This document shows positions 11,999-22,937 of a DNA stretch of 64,000 bases, one piece after another (position 1 is the first letter of the stretch; each line of letters starts with the position of its first letter). This DNA comes from Immersiella caudata (Eukaryota; Ascomycota; Sordariomycetes; Sordariales; Lasiosphaeriaceae), in contig JAULSU010000004.1 of NCBI GenBank assembly GCA_030512335.1, positions 2,604,001 to 2,668,000 of the forward strand, given 5' to 3'. The position numbers and the translations under genes are program-made. The notes beneath the pieces were generated by a model. That model was not told the DNA's origin. It ran no database searches and saw only the letters and a program-made list of their open reading frames with translations.

Positions 11999-13084
11999 AT
12001 GTCAGTATTCTCGGTGTTCAAACGGGGCCGACAGGCGGCAAAAGAACACACTGCAAAGCAAGCCGAACAGAAGAAGCAGGAGCAAATCAAGGTGCCATAC
12101 AGGCACATTCCAAAACATGCCGCCATCGACGCCATGTCCAGCGGCCCGGCCTCCTCCAGGGAATACGACAGACCAAGGATCCAGGAACAAAACCGCAAGC
12201 GGAACGCCATGGCAGCGAGTGGGACAACAACACTTGCCCTGAACGGCCTTCCTCGAGTCCACAGTGCGCTGTCGAATGTCTCATACCCGGCTATGTACGC
12301 CACCCCCGTCGTCCAGATGCCACGGTCCTACAGTTATAGCACTGCCCACTTCACCGAGATCCGCCACAGCATGGTAGACGTCGCACCCTCGGGGACACTC
12401 AAAGGAAAGGAGGTGGAAAGAATCATGGTCGACTCCGGCCGCGCGAGTCGATCATCCAGCCACGCCTCCAGCACCCGCAAGCGCGCTTCCGGATCCCCAA
12501 CCGGCAGCTCTAACAACTCCATCGCATCCATCGAAGACTTGGAGATCAAACCCGTCCCTTCACATAACCCGCGGAGGCAATCCGACCCCGGACGGTTCAC
12601 CTTCCCTCGCCACTCGCTATTTCCTACTGGGATCCCTCCCGTGCCACCTCTCCCTCCGATGCAGTTCGATTCTGCCCTCGGCAACCCATCCTTGACAGTA
12701 ACTCCGGAAGAGCCCCTCCGCTCGACGTTATCCTCTCGGAAACCATCGCCTACTCTGGTTCCGGAGACGGTAGAAGAGGAGCCTTCAGAGGGCGAGAACT
12801 TGGAGGATATGGAGGAAACAAAGAAGGGGAAGGAGGTCAGATTCCAAAGTTTGGAAGCGGAATTCGAAGCCCCGGCGGCGGAGACTGTGCAGTTGGCTGC
12901 GGCCGTTTCTGCGGTACAGACAGTGGATGACGAGGGGGATTTGCTGCGGCCAAAGTCGCAGGATGCTGCCGTTTCGCAGCAGACTCAGAAGGGGGGGAAG
13001 CTCAGGAAGACATCTGGTGATGAGAGGAAGAAGGCGAGAAGGTGGACTTTGACTAAGGGGAAGGGAGTTGAAGTTGTTGTTTGA
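11999..13084 (+). CDS. Conserved fungal protein of unknown function
   Basis: This is a single-exon gene of 361 residues. I chose the ATG at 11999 because the protein then begins MSVFSVFKRGRQAAKEH, directly ahead of a conserved-looking motif, PYRHIPKHAAIDAMSS, which I associate with an uncharacterised Pezizomycotina family. The next block reads YDRPRIQEQNRKRNAM. Most of the remainder is low complexity: Ser-rich (RASRSSSHASSTRKRASGSP), a Pro-rich PPVPPLPPM stretch that could bind an SH3 domain, and an acidic segment before a basic C-terminus. There are no membrane segments and no catalytic motif. The basic N-terminus and disordered middle suggest an adaptor or signalling protein, but that is a guess. 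A longer in-frame start at 11927 is possible but adds leader-like sequence. Confidence 0.7.
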   Translation: MSVFSVFKRGRQAAKEHTAKQAEQKKQEQIKVPYRHIPKHAAIDAMSSGPASSREYDRPRIQEQNRKRNAMAASGTTTLALNGLPRVHSALSNVSYPAMYATPVVQMPRSYSYSTAHFTEIRHSMVDVAPSGTLKGKEVERIMVDSGRASRSSSHASSTRKRASGSPTGSSNNSIASIEDLEIKPVPSHNPRRQSDPGRFTFPRHSLFPTGIPPVPPLPPMQFDSALGNPSLTVTPEEPLRSTLSSRKPSPTLVPETVEEEPSEGENLEDMEETKKGKEVRFQSLEAEFEAPAAETVQLAAAVSAVQTVDDEGDLLRPKSQDAAVSQQTQKGGKLRKTSGDERKKARRWTLTKGKGVEVVV

Positions 13085-15266
13085 CAGGGTTTCCTTTGCT
13101 TCAGGTTTGAAGCGGGCGCGCCACTGCGGCATTCATGCGAGACGCCCCTTACGAATTTCCTACTGTGGTTTTTTAACCTGGACTCGGCGGTTGGTATATC
13201 TGAGCAGATAGTAACAGGGGTAGGATAGAACTGCAAGAGCATTCTCCGCCCTGTCTTTGCATAGTATCTTGACGATGACTGGCGTTGGAAACATTCACAC
13301 AGACTAGTCTTTAGAGCATGGCAAACGGTAATCAGAATAATTTTTTACTGGTACATCTTGATCACTGCAGTTTTCTCCTGGTGAGTGCTGGTGTTGTTTA
13401 CCCTCACTCGGCCTTTCAGGGAACGGCAGGGAAGCCAACGCTCAGCCTGCACGCCTCGGAAGCGGAAGAGGGGGATTGCAGGAGCGGAGGTCTGAGCGAG
13501 GCGATATCACAGATTTGTTATTGGGTGTTCGTGGCGGGTGGGTGGCATGCTCGAGATGCATTGGCGCGCTGCAGGCCGGTGATGACAACATGGCTGATGC
13601 TGCCACCCTTCGGTTGGTGCCGATGATGAGCTTGGGCTTGAGATTTCGCGCTTCTGTCATCCTTGGAGAGGTTGCTGTACACGATTGATTTGAGATCATT
13701 GTTCTCAATACATCCTCTATTGGCTATCTTTACATAGGCGGGCTTCTATTGTGTACTGACGTTTCAATGGCCCCTGTTGTCGATCCATCCGTGACAATTG
13801 AGCCGGAAAGCCATGATGGAGGCCCGGGGCAGGCCGAGTGGGGGTTAATGCAGCTTTTATTGCCCTAGTGTTACCGTGCCGTCGGGACGCCAGTCAGGCG
13901 TCAGATTCGCGGCTTGCCCTGCTTAGCGGTCTTCCTGTGACGATTTTTGCGCTATATTGGTCCCCGTTGGTGAGTAATTTCCCCACAGCAAGGAAGCTTG
14001 AGGACATGTCCTTCAGGCGGCCACGTGTATCAGAGAGGAACGGACCCAGCTAGAAAATGAAGGTGGACGAGGTGTGATTGGGTGCTTGTGTTGTAAATTG
14101 ATAAGCTCAAGGGATTAGGTAGGTAGCCGGTCGGTACTCTATCGAAAAGAGCAGGTCAAGGATGGTGGGGTTGCATTGCGCCGAAACAGAGCCCCTGAGT
14201 TAGGTATGTGGTTCGCACACCATGAGATCGGACGACGAGACGGACGGGCTGAGGCTTCGAAAGCCTTTGAGTGCGTGTGTTTCCAAGACCGTTGTGTTGT
14301 TCCCCGCATGGTCATTGCGTCGGAACCAGATAATCAGATCGGTTTCCAAGAGTTGGATGAGGGTGCTATTGGTCTGAGTGCGAGTTTCTCGCTTTCTTGC
14401 GGCTGGGTATGAGTAAGGCGGCCTGATTGTTCCCCCACAGATTCGAGAGAGAAAGAGATTAGATCTGAGCACTTGTAATAGGAGATGCTTGGTGGATTGT
14501 GATGGTGGACTGTTGGTCAAATTGTTAGTGGGTTGAGAACTTTCGGGACGGCTGGGACCTGTCCATCGACATTTGACTCCGCAGCCTGCTTCAACATCTG
14601 ATCGAGCTGTCTGTCGAGGTGGTCGAAGCTAGCTAGTATTTTTTTTGGTGTCTTTGCTCGATATGCACCTTAAGGTCGGCAATCATGGCCTGCGAGACTG
14701 ATGACGACATCTTGCGATTCTTGGATGAGGTGGAATTGCGATGTACTTGGGGGCGAGGCGAGATTTGATTGGGATAGCTTTCAAAAGTTGCTGATTCGAG
14801 GTTGATGAATTGGGGAAGGGGTTCGAATAAAACTCAAGGTTATAGATACCTACTTGCAAGCTCCCGCTGCCGATCAAGTTCGTAGCAACCTAGAAGAGCG
14901 AACGTTACCTGGTACCCAGTTATTCTGACAGGTGAAGTTCACCTTGTTCGAAAGGAGGTGGAGCCGCTAGCTGAACCCCTGTGGAGATCCCTACAAGCCT
15001 CGGGATCGATTAGCAGGGGTGCCCTTTTCGTTGATTCGTCAGCCTTGCAAGCCACGGCTTCGAAACGTCGTCGTGGCATCTGCGCGACACGGCAAGGCTG
15101 CTGAATACATTTCCCATCCAACTGAATTTCTGACCTACGCGCTGACGCGGAAGCGACAACTCGCAGTCTGGCCTCCTGCGCGTGTCGCATCTCTGCTCTC
15201 ATGTTTCCTTGAAATCAAGACGCCTCTGCGGTCTCCTTGCCACCGTCAATTGGCCAACTCAGGGCG
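13085..15266. other. Intergenic spacer
   Basis: This is about 2.2 kb between two plus-strand genes. No gene is recognisable. It holds a TAGGTAGGTA-type motif near 14115 of the kind scattered through this window and a short T tract near 14640. The final ~250 bases are the ALG5 promoter and leader. Confidence 0.45.
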
Positions 15267-16703
15267 ATGGCGCTTGATCAGCTCTTCAGCGCGCTGGTGG
15301 AGGTGATCTGGCTTCTGCTTGATGCGATCCGGACAACGCCGGCGCACCTGCTTTTTCTTATAACCAGTGGCCTTGTTTCCTTTGGGCTTTTCGTTGTAAG
15401 TGAACAGCACAATTGCCCGGTCAACTGGCCGCAATGCTTGGGTAGTGTTAACCGCATTCCTTTCACAGCTCTACGCACTTCTCCACTGGCTCGCGCCCAA
15501 ACCCCGCGACCCTTTCCCCTCCGAAAAGACCTACCTCACTACCACCCCCGATGGCGCAACTACTACCCGACAACTTCCCTGCTGGTTTGATCGGTGGCGC
15601 GCCGAGGAACTCCATCTCGAATCGTACCCCACAATCCCGGCCGGCTTCCCAGTACCTAACCTCGGGGACATTGAGCCCGCCGAGGTCGCCGTCAGCGTCG
15701 TGGTCCCGGCCTACAATGAGGCCAAGCGCATAACTCCGGCCCTGGAGGAAATGGTGGAGTACCTCGACGAGCGCTTCGGACGGCCAATCGCAACTGCCCT
15801 TTCCAAGGGGCTGAAGACGCTGGCCCCGTCTGGCACTACCACTCCCCACTCCCGACCGACAACACCCCACCGGCTTGTGTTCAAGAACCGGGCCGCCGTG
15901 TCGGGGTCTGGTCCGGCGCCATCCGGCTATGAGATCATAATTGTCAATGACAGCAGCAAGGATCGGACTGTGGAGGTTGCGCTCGAGTTCGCACGCAAAC
16001 ACGGCCTACACGACATCTTGCGTGTGGTAACACTGGAGAAGAACCGGGGCAAGGGCGGCGGTGTCACCCATGGCCTTCGGCATGTACGCGGCGAGTACGC
16101 CGTCTTTGCCGACGCTGACGGTGCATCGCGGTTCAGCGACCTGGGCAAGTTGATCGAGGGGTGCGAGGATGTCGTGGACGGCTCAAACAGGGGCGTGGCG
16201 ATTGGTAGCCGAGCACATCTGGTTGGCAGCGAAGCCGTGGTGAAGGTAAGCAGCATTTTATCGAATCTCCCACTTTGCGTAGTTGTACTAACATCCTCCA
16301 GCGCTCCGCAATCCGCAACTTCCTCATGCGCTCATTCCACTTCGTCCTTATGATCCTCACCCCGCCAGCAACGTCCCGTATCCGTGACACCCAGTGCGGC
16401 TTCAAGCTCTTCTCGCGCGCTGCTCTCCCTCATATTGTACCATACATGCACTCAGAGGGCTGGATCTTCGACATCGAAATGCTCATGCTTGCCGAGTCAG
16501 CCCCCGCCACCCCCGTGCTGGCGAGTGATGGATCAGTCATTGGTACTAGCTACGGCATCAAAGTGGCTGAGGTTCCTATTGCCTGGCACGAGGTAGATGG
16601 GAGCAAGATGAACCTGGTGAAGGACAGCATCACGATGGCTGTTGGCCTGGCTGTTTTGCGTGCAAGTTGGATGCTCGGGGTGTATAGGAGGAGGCTAACA
16701 TAG
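15267..16703 (+). CDS. ALG5: Dolichyl-phosphate beta-glucosyltransferase
   Basis: The coding sequence is 435 codons in three exons: 15267-15395, 15469-16245 and 16302-16703. The enzyme makes dolichyl-phosphate-glucose from UDP-glucose and dolichyl phosphate in the ER membrane, the donor for the three terminal glucoses of the N-glycan precursor. The N-terminus has a hydrophobic anchor (LLFLITSGLVSFGLFV followed by LYALLHWL). The GT2 domain begins SVVVPAYNEAKRI; IIIVNDSSKDRT and FADADGASRF supply the nucleotide- and metal-binding acidic residues; DTQCGFKLFSR and GWIFDIEML follow, as in ALG5. The first splice joins the membrane anchor across a 73-bp intron in phase 0. A Ser/Thr/Pro-rich insert (LAPSGTTTPHSRPTTPH) interrupts the catalytic domain after its first strand. 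It is probably a surface loop. Confidence 0.95.
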
Positions 16704-17405
16704 ATGCCGCGCTGCATAAACTCTGCATATGTTGATAAAATAGTCGGATATATCTGTCCCCCAAGGCCTCTATACTTCCTGTGAGACATCCTTCCTCCTG
16801 TGACTCAATACTTAAATTCCCACAGAAACGTCTGTGGCAGGATCTCCCTCCCTTGTCTTTCCTCACATTTCTTATTCCTAAAGCAACTGAACCTCCTAAC
16901 TGAGTTAGCCTCTAATTTAAATCACAACTTGGTTTCTGTTCTCTGTAAACCTGCTCTATCCCTGGAAACCCTACCTACTCCTAAACTGACGCAAAACAAC
17001 CCGGTATCTCAATAAACCCTACCAAACACCAAAAAGATGCCGAAGCAAGGCCCTTATCTGGCAGATTATCTTGAAGGAAGTGGGTGGCCTGCGGAACGAT
17101 TCGCATGTAAGTAAGATGAGTTGTGATGGGTAGAGCGGACAGAAGCGTGGTCTATCATCAGTCGTATGTCTCGTACATCTTCGGTGCAGCCAAGCATCAC
17201 TCTTTACCATTCAACTCATTACCATTAGTCGGAATTATGGATGTGTAACTCAAGATCCAAAGCTTTACCATAATGTACATGAATCTCAAGCTCCGTGCTC
17301 TATTCGTCGCTCGCGTCATCAAATAACAACGCCACCACCTTGCTTTTACCCTGACGCCTACTCTTTTTTCACTCCCTCTTGTCTCCTTCTATCCGTGCAA
17401 CCCCC
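16704..17405. other. Intergenic spacer between converging genes
   Basis: This is the 3' flank shared by ALG5 (+) and ERG1 (-). It is AT-richer than its neighbours, in keeping with UTRs and polyadenylation regions. No gene is seen. Confidence 0.5.
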
Positions 17406-18941
17406 TCACTTCAACTCATTCCAACAAGTCGGCAAAAACACCACACTCGCTGTCCAAAGAATCAGCGCAGCATCAATAATCGCCATGGGCGCCTTCCAGA
17501 TCCCGAATATGCTCCCACCGCAAACCTCCACTGCATTGAACCAAATGGCCACAAACGCCACGCTGAAAAAGTGGTATGCCAGCGTCAATGGCCTCCGCAT
17601 CATACCGCCCAGCATGGCAACAGGCTCGTCCGTAATACCCATCTCAAAGTACCGGAAGCAACCAGCCTGGAGGGCGCGTAGTTGGCGGTTCTCGGCCGCG
17701 AAAAGGCTGTAGAGTGCTTGTGCGAGGACGTTAATAATGCTAGTGAGTGATTTCCGGCGGGTATAGAATTCGTCCATGGCGGAGCGGATGGCGGTGGATC
17801 TGCCGAGGTCGGGGATACGGTCGGGGTGAAGGAGCTCGGCAAGGAGGACGGCGTCGTTGAAGGCGACGGTCATGCCGCCGCCGGTGAGGGGGTGGCGCAT
17901 GTTATAGGCGTCGCCAAGGAGGATGACACCGGCGTGGCGGCCTTGACGGGTCGGTGGGAGGTAGGAGTTGGGCATGCTTCTGGGGATGGCGGGATTGGCC
18001 TTGAGGGCTGCGAGAACGGGAGGGCGGACGCCTTCGGGGAGGGTAGGGACAACGACCTTCTCGATGTAACCACGGACGCCGCCGTTGGCTACAGACGCTG
18101 CGGGGAGGTTCGCCGGGACGTCGATGAGCGCGCGAGTCTCATGAGTGCCGATTTGATAAAGGAGAACCGGCATCGCCTTGCCGATGACAACGTGACCGTA
18201 CCCCTGCGGCGGAAAAGGGCAGTCGATCAGCTCGAGGGCGTAGAACTTCGACCGCACAATAGGCGCCCGCTCGAGATAATCCTTTCGGAACTTTGACGCG
18301 TAACCATCCGCAATAATCGTAAGCTGCCCGAAGAAGAAGTCGTCCTTCCTCTCCCCTGCTTCCCTATCAACCCACGTCTGCGTCTGCACCCCCACAACCT
18401 CATCTGTATGCTCGCTGTTGATCGTCTTCACCACCTCCGTCTCGAAGATGCTGATATTCGCATGCCCGCCGCATGCCTTCCTCAGCTGGCTGATAAACCG
18501 CCCATGGTGAAAACTCCTCCCCTCTGGCCTCCTCCTCTGCACTGCCTTCTCGTTCCCATTCGCGCTCCCATTCTCTTCCGACCCCCCCTTGAGCACTCCC
18601 CCCTCCCCATCCATCACCGGATAGGGAAACACCACCTCATCCTTGTGAAATAACACATGATAACCATAGCACGCGACCGCGTCGATCCCTTCCAGGCACC
18701 TCTCCAGCCCCAACTTCTTCAGCGCCGCCACGCCTCCGGGTTGCAGCAGCTCGCCCACTATCCTGTCCGGCTCCTTCATCGAGCGCTCCAGCAGTATGAC
18801 ACTCCGCCCCTGATTCGCGAGCGCGTATGCGATCGCGCAGCCAAAGATACCCGCGCCGACAACAACGACGTCGGCTTCGTGATACTTGTTGCGCCGCTCG
18901 GCGTTGCGAGCGGCTTGGGAGTGGGGGTTGGCGGTGGCCAT
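17406..18941 (-). CDS. ERG1: Squalene epoxidase (squalene monooxygenase)
   Basis: This is an intronless gene of 511 residues, a normal length for a fungal squalene epoxidase. The enzyme adds one oxygen to squalene to give 2,3-oxidosqualene, the first oxygen-dependent step of ergosterol synthesis. It uses FAD and a P450 reductase in the ER and lipid droplets, and is the target of terbinafine and related allylamines. The FAD Rossmann motif VVVVGAGIFGCAIA follows a short basic N-terminus; LLERSMKEPDRIVGELLQPGG is the family signature; the second FAD motif is LLGDAYNMRHPLTGGGM. C-terminal hydrophobic helices, including LTLAYHFFSVAFVAIWFNAV, provide membrane attachment. An insert around KGGSEENGSANGNEKAVQRR is a typical variable loop. 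The start at 18941 is the only ATG ahead of the FAD motif in this frame that gives family length. CCAAT boxes lie 150-380 bp upstream. Confidence 0.96.
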   Translation of the reverse strand: MATANPHSQAARNAERRNKYHEADVVVVGAGIFGCAIAYALANQGRSVILLERSMKEPDRIVGELLQPGGVAALKKLGLERCLEGIDAVACYGYHVLFHKDEVVFPYPVMDGEGGVLKGGSEENGSANGNEKAVQRRRPEGRSFHHGRFISQLRKACGGHANISIFETEVVKTINSEHTDEVVGVQTQTWVDREAGERKDDFFFGQLTIIADGYASKFRKDYLERAPIVRSKFYALELIDCPFPPQGYGHVVIGKAMPVLLYQIGTHETRALIDVPANLPAASVANGGVRGYIEKVVVPTLPEGVRPPVLAALKANPAIPRSMPNSYLPPTRQGRHAGVILLGDAYNMRHPLTGGGMTVAFNDAVLLAELLHPDRIPDLGRSTAIRSAMDEFYTRRKSLTSIINVLAQALYSLFAAENRQLRALQAGCFRYFEMGITDEPVAMLGGMMRRPLTLAYHFFSVAFVAIWFNAVEVCGGSIFGIWKAPMAIIDAALILWTASVVFLPTCWNELK

Positions 18942-19679
18942 AGTGTAACCAAAGTCAGACGGTCGAAGTCAGAGGAGATCGTTGTCGTGACGCACGCAGG
19001 CAGCTGCAGTCTTCAAATGTCGGGTCTTCGCCGTAAAGAGCAGGACTCAGCTCGTCGCAGGGATCAACAAAGGAATGCCAAAATTCGAGGGGAGCCAATT
19101 AGCAGAAAAGCAAAAGGCTTGCTTGCGCCAACGCAGTTTATAAAGAAATTCCGAGCCGGCAAAGGATCAAGTTCGCTCTCCCACGCAGCAGGGCCTCCCC
19201 AATTTTGAATCGAACCGTTACGTGGTTCGCAACCTTGAAGGTTCCCGCCTGTCGAAATTATGGCAGTCCGATGTTGCGATTTAATCGTCCCATGCGGGAA
19301 GCGGCAGAAACCAATTAGCCAATCAGCGCGTTCGCGCAGGGGTCAACGACGTGGCTCGCTGGCGTGGACGCCCCTGAACCAGGGCGCCCAGCATCACATG
19401 TCAGTCGATTTGTGGGATGAGGCACAAGAAGCTTATCTCTATCTGAACGAGTGGGAACGAGTTCGAGAACTTGACGATGTTGTCGTCGTAGTGTGCACGG
19501 AGCCGGCAAGGGTGACGACTTCACCGCAACTCGCACATACCAGTTTACAGTTGTAGTGCAAAAGAGAAAGGGAAAATCCTTGAATCCACACCTGTGGGAT
19601 GCTGATGCCAGGTATCCTATATCCTAGTATCCTAATATATATAGATCGTAGCGTTCTGCCTCAGCCAATGCTTAATTGC
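18942..19679. other. ERG1 promoter and spacer
   Basis: This lies between ERG1 (-) and the stop of the PPR gene (-). It should hold the ERG1 promoter and the PPR 3' UTR. Apart from CCAAT boxes I see no gene; the frame at 19260-19556 is not supported. Confidence 0.5.
19095..19323 (+). promoter_or_regulatory. CCAAT-box cluster upstream of ERG1
   Basis: Three CCAAT pentamers lie on the plus strand at 19095-19099, 19311-19315 and 19319-19323. The last, AGCCAATCAG, matches the extended consensus of the CCAAT-binding complex (Hap2/3/5). They sit about 155-380 bp ahead of the ERG1 start. In Aspergillus this complex is known to modulate ergosterol genes together with SREBP. I saw no clear SREBP E-box here. 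Function is inferred from position and consensus only. Confidence 0.4.
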
Positions 19680-22600
19680 TTATATGCTCATCACCGCACG
19701 CTTGAGCATCACTTCCTCAATGGCAGCACCTGGATCAATCTTCAGTGGCTTCCTGACCAACCAAGGGATCGTATCAAAATCCACGGGGACACTTCCCGTA
19801 TCAAGTGCTGCTTGTCTGATGATTCGGAGTGCCTCTTCTTCGAACCGTTTCCTCTCCTTAGCCAGAGCTGACCGCCCCTTCACCGCCCGCGCAATACCCT
19901 CTGAAATGACCTGAATTGTGCCATCCCGACGCTCTGCAAACACATCGTCAGACGCGTTCGCCACGTCCGATGCGGAGCCAGCCTCTCCAGCCCTTCGCCG
20001 TGCCTGTTGTAGGGCGACCTTGAAGTGCCGTTCTCCGCTGTATGGACGGTCGAGACCATGTCCAATCGTATCCCGGATCTTCTCGACGTCGAGGAGCTCG
20101 ACGTAGCACATGAGGAGCATCTTGAAATTGTGGATGTTGTAGCACGGCTTGGCATTCAACCCGATGCAGCCGACTGCTCTGTGTGCGTAGTAAATGGCTT
20201 CGGCGAAACGTCCGGCCTTCATACATGCATGCGCCGCCCAGTTGAAGACAGCGTCAGAGAGGACAATCCCTACGCCTTCAAAATGCTCGATGGTGGCCCG
20301 TACTTCGCTGCAAATCTTTTGCTTGCTCTCCAGGCTCGATATTTCTTTCAGGGAGAGGGCGATCACCTGGTTTGTCACATAGTGGACATCTTGGCCCTGT
20401 AACTTGGCGCGACGCAGGAGCTCTTGTATCCTGACGGATCTGTCCTCACGGTTGGGCATATTCAACTCCGCACGAACGGCTAGCCGAAGAACCCGGCCGG
20501 ACGGCCGCATGCCGTTAAGAAGTGCCCGCTTGTAGATCCAGAGCGCTTTGGCATGTCCGCCAATAACCATGGCATCCTTCATTGCGAGAACAAGGTTGTG
20601 CTCAGCAACAGGCCGCCCTTTGCAAGCTAGTGACTTGCTTGTATTTGTCAACCTCAGTCTCATCGAGAGAACGCGGCCACGGGCTCGCCTCCCAGCCCCG
20701 ACGTTGCCGTTGAGTGATGTGCCCCAGAGAGCAGCTTCCGCCATCATCTTCTCGGTATGCTCGTCCGCAAAATGAGGATCGATCGCTTGGAGCTTGCGGT
20801 AGATAGTGCGGATATCCCTGAATGGCATTTTCATCTTCCGGCAAGCATCTAGTACAGCGTTGCTCAACGTAGCGTTCTTGAAGTCTGTAGCCCGGTAGCG
20901 CTCAAGCCATTCGATAATGCGGTCGGTGTCTCGAGCCGCTGCATATTGCGACATCATTAGTGTGACGGTGTAGGGGCAAAGCGGCACATTCAGGCGATTT
21001 GTGTACAGGTCGACAAACCGTTCGGTGTCGTCGAGTTGGTGCCTCTTTGCGTAGAGTTTGAGAACAGGAACGAACATTGTCGCAAGCGACTCAGAACGCT
21101 CTGCTGTGGAGGCATCCATCTCCTCGAAGAGTTTGCGAACCGCTTCCCAGTTGTCTTCCTTCGCTGCGTGCTTTGCGAAGAGGCCCAGCCAGAGCGGGTC
21201 TGTAAGTACCTCGGCATTGCGAGCAGCGGCCGTGATGAGGTAGGCCCGGGCTTTCCCAACATCATCTGCCATCAGGGCCATCTCGATCATCAACCGGTAC
21301 ACCCGCTCTGGGCTCTTTGTGATTTGCTCCAGGTCGGGGGCCAGGTGAGATTTGAAGAGCTCCTCGATCCGGTCGAACTCATGGAAGCGATCCCAATCAG
21401 CTTGCAGGAGCTTCGCGATCCAGTCCAAACGCAGGTTGCAAACACCGGAACATGCCTTGACCAGACACCTGAGAGCATCAGAGGGTCGGTAGCCATGTGC
21501 CTGCTGTACAGCTTGTACCGTGCGGTCCAACACAACACCCTCGAGCCGGAATTGCTGATGCCGTGCAATGAAAAAGTTGATTGCTTTCTTATACTCGCCA
21601 CGGTCCAGTAGTTGACTCATGAATCGATTTGCAAGTTTGTGGTGATGTCCCACCTCCGCATACTCGACACATCGAGTGAAAACGTCGCAGACTCTCCATA
21701 CGTAATTGATCCGAAATAATGCCTCCACAAGCGCCACACCTGTGTCGGATGCTTCCTTGTTTCCGGGCGACGGCTTTGATGTAAGAGGTGTGGTATAAAT
21801 TCCGATGGCAGTGTCGAGATACGCTCCTCTTGTTTCCCTGCGAGAGGAACGGTTGGCCAGCTCAATGAAGGAATTGATCAATGAGAAGGGATTGTGGGCG
21901 AGGTTGTCCTCCGGGCTCAGCATGACTTTCCCCTGAATCGCGCGGTATACGGTTTCTGCCTCCGCGACAAGGCCGAGGTCCTGACATGTCCGGCACAGCA
22001 AGACGCTTGTCTGAACCCATTCGTCTGGATCCTCTAGCGGCCTCTGGCCCTCGCAAATCGATATGAGACCCTGGACAGCTTCGGCAACCCTTGGCGGATG
22101 AGGGCAAGAGGTTCGGCATGCTGTCTGAACCATGGCGAGTACTTCAGTGCTGGTGCGGGCGGCAACTGACTTAAGCATCTCAGGACATGGGGCACGCCCT
22201 AGTTGTCTAGAACTTCCGGTTGCGTCCTCCGCCAGACGTCGAGTAGTCCGCGCATGACCTATCCAGCCGAGCCTCTTCGTGACTAGCGGCGAGGATCTGG
22301 AGCTTATAAGGTGAGATTTTGAGGATTCCCTGGATGCTTCGAACAACGCCCGTTTAGCACTTGGCTCTTTTCTCCTGGTCGTCGACATTTCTGCTGGTTC
22401 CGTCAGAGATTTCAACCGCGGGTCATCCAGAAGACCAGTTTCTCGCCGGTCAGTATGTGGCCTGTGACCCCTCTCCGGTAACTCCAACGGTATTCCGTTT
22501 CCTTCAAGAGGTGCAGCGGCGGCATTGGCGGCTGGTGCTCCCGTTTCGTGTGCTTCGCTCGGCGTTTCTCTCCTCCTCGCACCAGGACCAGAAACGGCCT

Positions 22601-22937
22601 CGTCCGCCCCGGTGTCTAAAGATTTCTTCTTTGATTTCCTCTCTTTCCTGCCCTCATCCCCCGGCGACACCCCATACTTCAACAGAACAGTCTCGAACGG
22701 ATCCAATGGAACCCTATCCTCTTTCCCCTTGGGGGTGCTAGATCCAGTCTCGGAGGAACCGTGGTAACTACGCGCAGACTTGATCTTCTCCCCGTTCTCG
22801 ATGACCCTGATGGCATTGTTGATTTTCCGGCGACGATCTTCGGCGACGAGAGCGAGAGTGCACGAGGTGCCGACGAGAAGTCCCCGAACCGCCGTCAGGG
22901 CAACTTTGCGGGGGACGGGAAGTGGCGACGACGACAT
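19680..22937 (-). CDS. Pentatricopeptide-repeat (PPR) protein, probably mitochondrial
   Basis: This is an intronless gene of 1085 residues. The N-terminus (MSSSPLPVPRKVALTAVRGL) is basic and hydroxylated without acidic residues, as expected for a mitochondrial presequence, and precedes a long charged, low-complexity region to about residue 240. From there the protein is a chain of paired helices in the 30-40 residue PPR/TPR style, for example YRLMIEMALMADDVGKARAY, NWEAVRKLFEEMDASTA, FVDLYTNRLNVPLCPYTVTL and IRTIYRKLQAI. Fungal PPR proteins bind specific mitochondrial transcripts and act in processing, stability or translation, such as the CYA-5/Pet309 class. I cannot name the target RNA. The C-terminus ends in a compact basic and acidic segment with no repeat. 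The family is likely; orthology is not assigned. Confidence 0.8.
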   Translation of the reverse strand: MSSSPLPVPRKVALTAVRGLLVGTSCTLALVAEDRRRKINNAIRVIENGEKIKSARSYHGSSETGSSTPKGKEDRVPLDPFETVLLKYGVSPGDEGRKERKSKKKSLDTGADEAVSGPGARRRETPSEAHETGAPAANAAAAPLEGNGIPLELPERGHRPHTDRRETGLLDDPRLKSLTEPAEMSTTRRKEPSAKRALFEASRESSKSHLISSRSSPLVTKRLGWIGHARTTRRLAEDATGSSRQLGRAPCPEMLKSVAARTSTEVLAMVQTACRTSCPHPPRVAEAVQGLISICEGQRPLEDPDEWVQTSVLLCRTCQDLGLVAEAETVYRAIQGKVMLSPEDNLAHNPFSLINSFIELANRSSRRETRGAYLDTAIGIYTTPLTSKPSPGNKEASDTGVALVEALFRINYVWRVCDVFTRCVEYAEVGHHHKLANRFMSQLLDRGEYKKAINFFIARHQQFRLEGVVLDRTVQAVQQAHGYRPSDALRCLVKACSGVCNLRLDWIAKLLQADWDRFHEFDRIEELFKSHLAPDLEQITKSPERVYRLMIEMALMADDVGKARAYLITAAARNAEVLTDPLWLGLFAKHAAKEDNWEAVRKLFEEMDASTAERSESLATMFVPVLKLYAKRHQLDDTERFVDLYTNRLNVPLCPYTVTLMMSQYAAARDTDRIIEWLERYRATDFKNATLSNAVLDACRKMKMPFRDIRTIYRKLQAIDPHFADEHTEKMMAEAALWGTSLNGNVGAGRRARGRVLSMRLRLTNTSKSLACKGRPVAEHNLVLAMKDAMVIGGHAKALWIYKRALLNGMRPSGRVLRLAVRAELNMPNREDRSVRIQELLRRAKLQGQDVHYVTNQVIALSLKEISSLESKQKICSEVRATIEHFEGVGIVLSDAVFNWAAHACMKAGRFAEAIYYAHRAVGCIGLNAKPCYNIHNFKMLLMCYVELLDVEKIRDTIGHGLDRPYSGERHFKVALQQARRRAGEAGSASDVANASDDVFAERRDGTIQVISEGIARAVKGRSALAKERKRFEEEALRIIRQAALDTGSVPVDFDTIPWLVRKPLKIDPGAAIEEVMLKRAVMSI

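Noticed and set aside
19200..19220. GGTTCGATTC on the minus strand, a tRNA B-box-like word
   Set aside because: The five bases on each side do not pair to form a T stem and there is no A box at the right distance, so it is not a tRNA gene. A similar word at 62515 and one at 14818 fail the same test.
17406..22937. Treating ERG1 and the downstream minus-strand genes as a functional cluster
   Set aside because: They are separated by ordinary spacers with their own promoters and belong to unrelated pathways. Same orientation alone is not evidence of a cluster in fungi.
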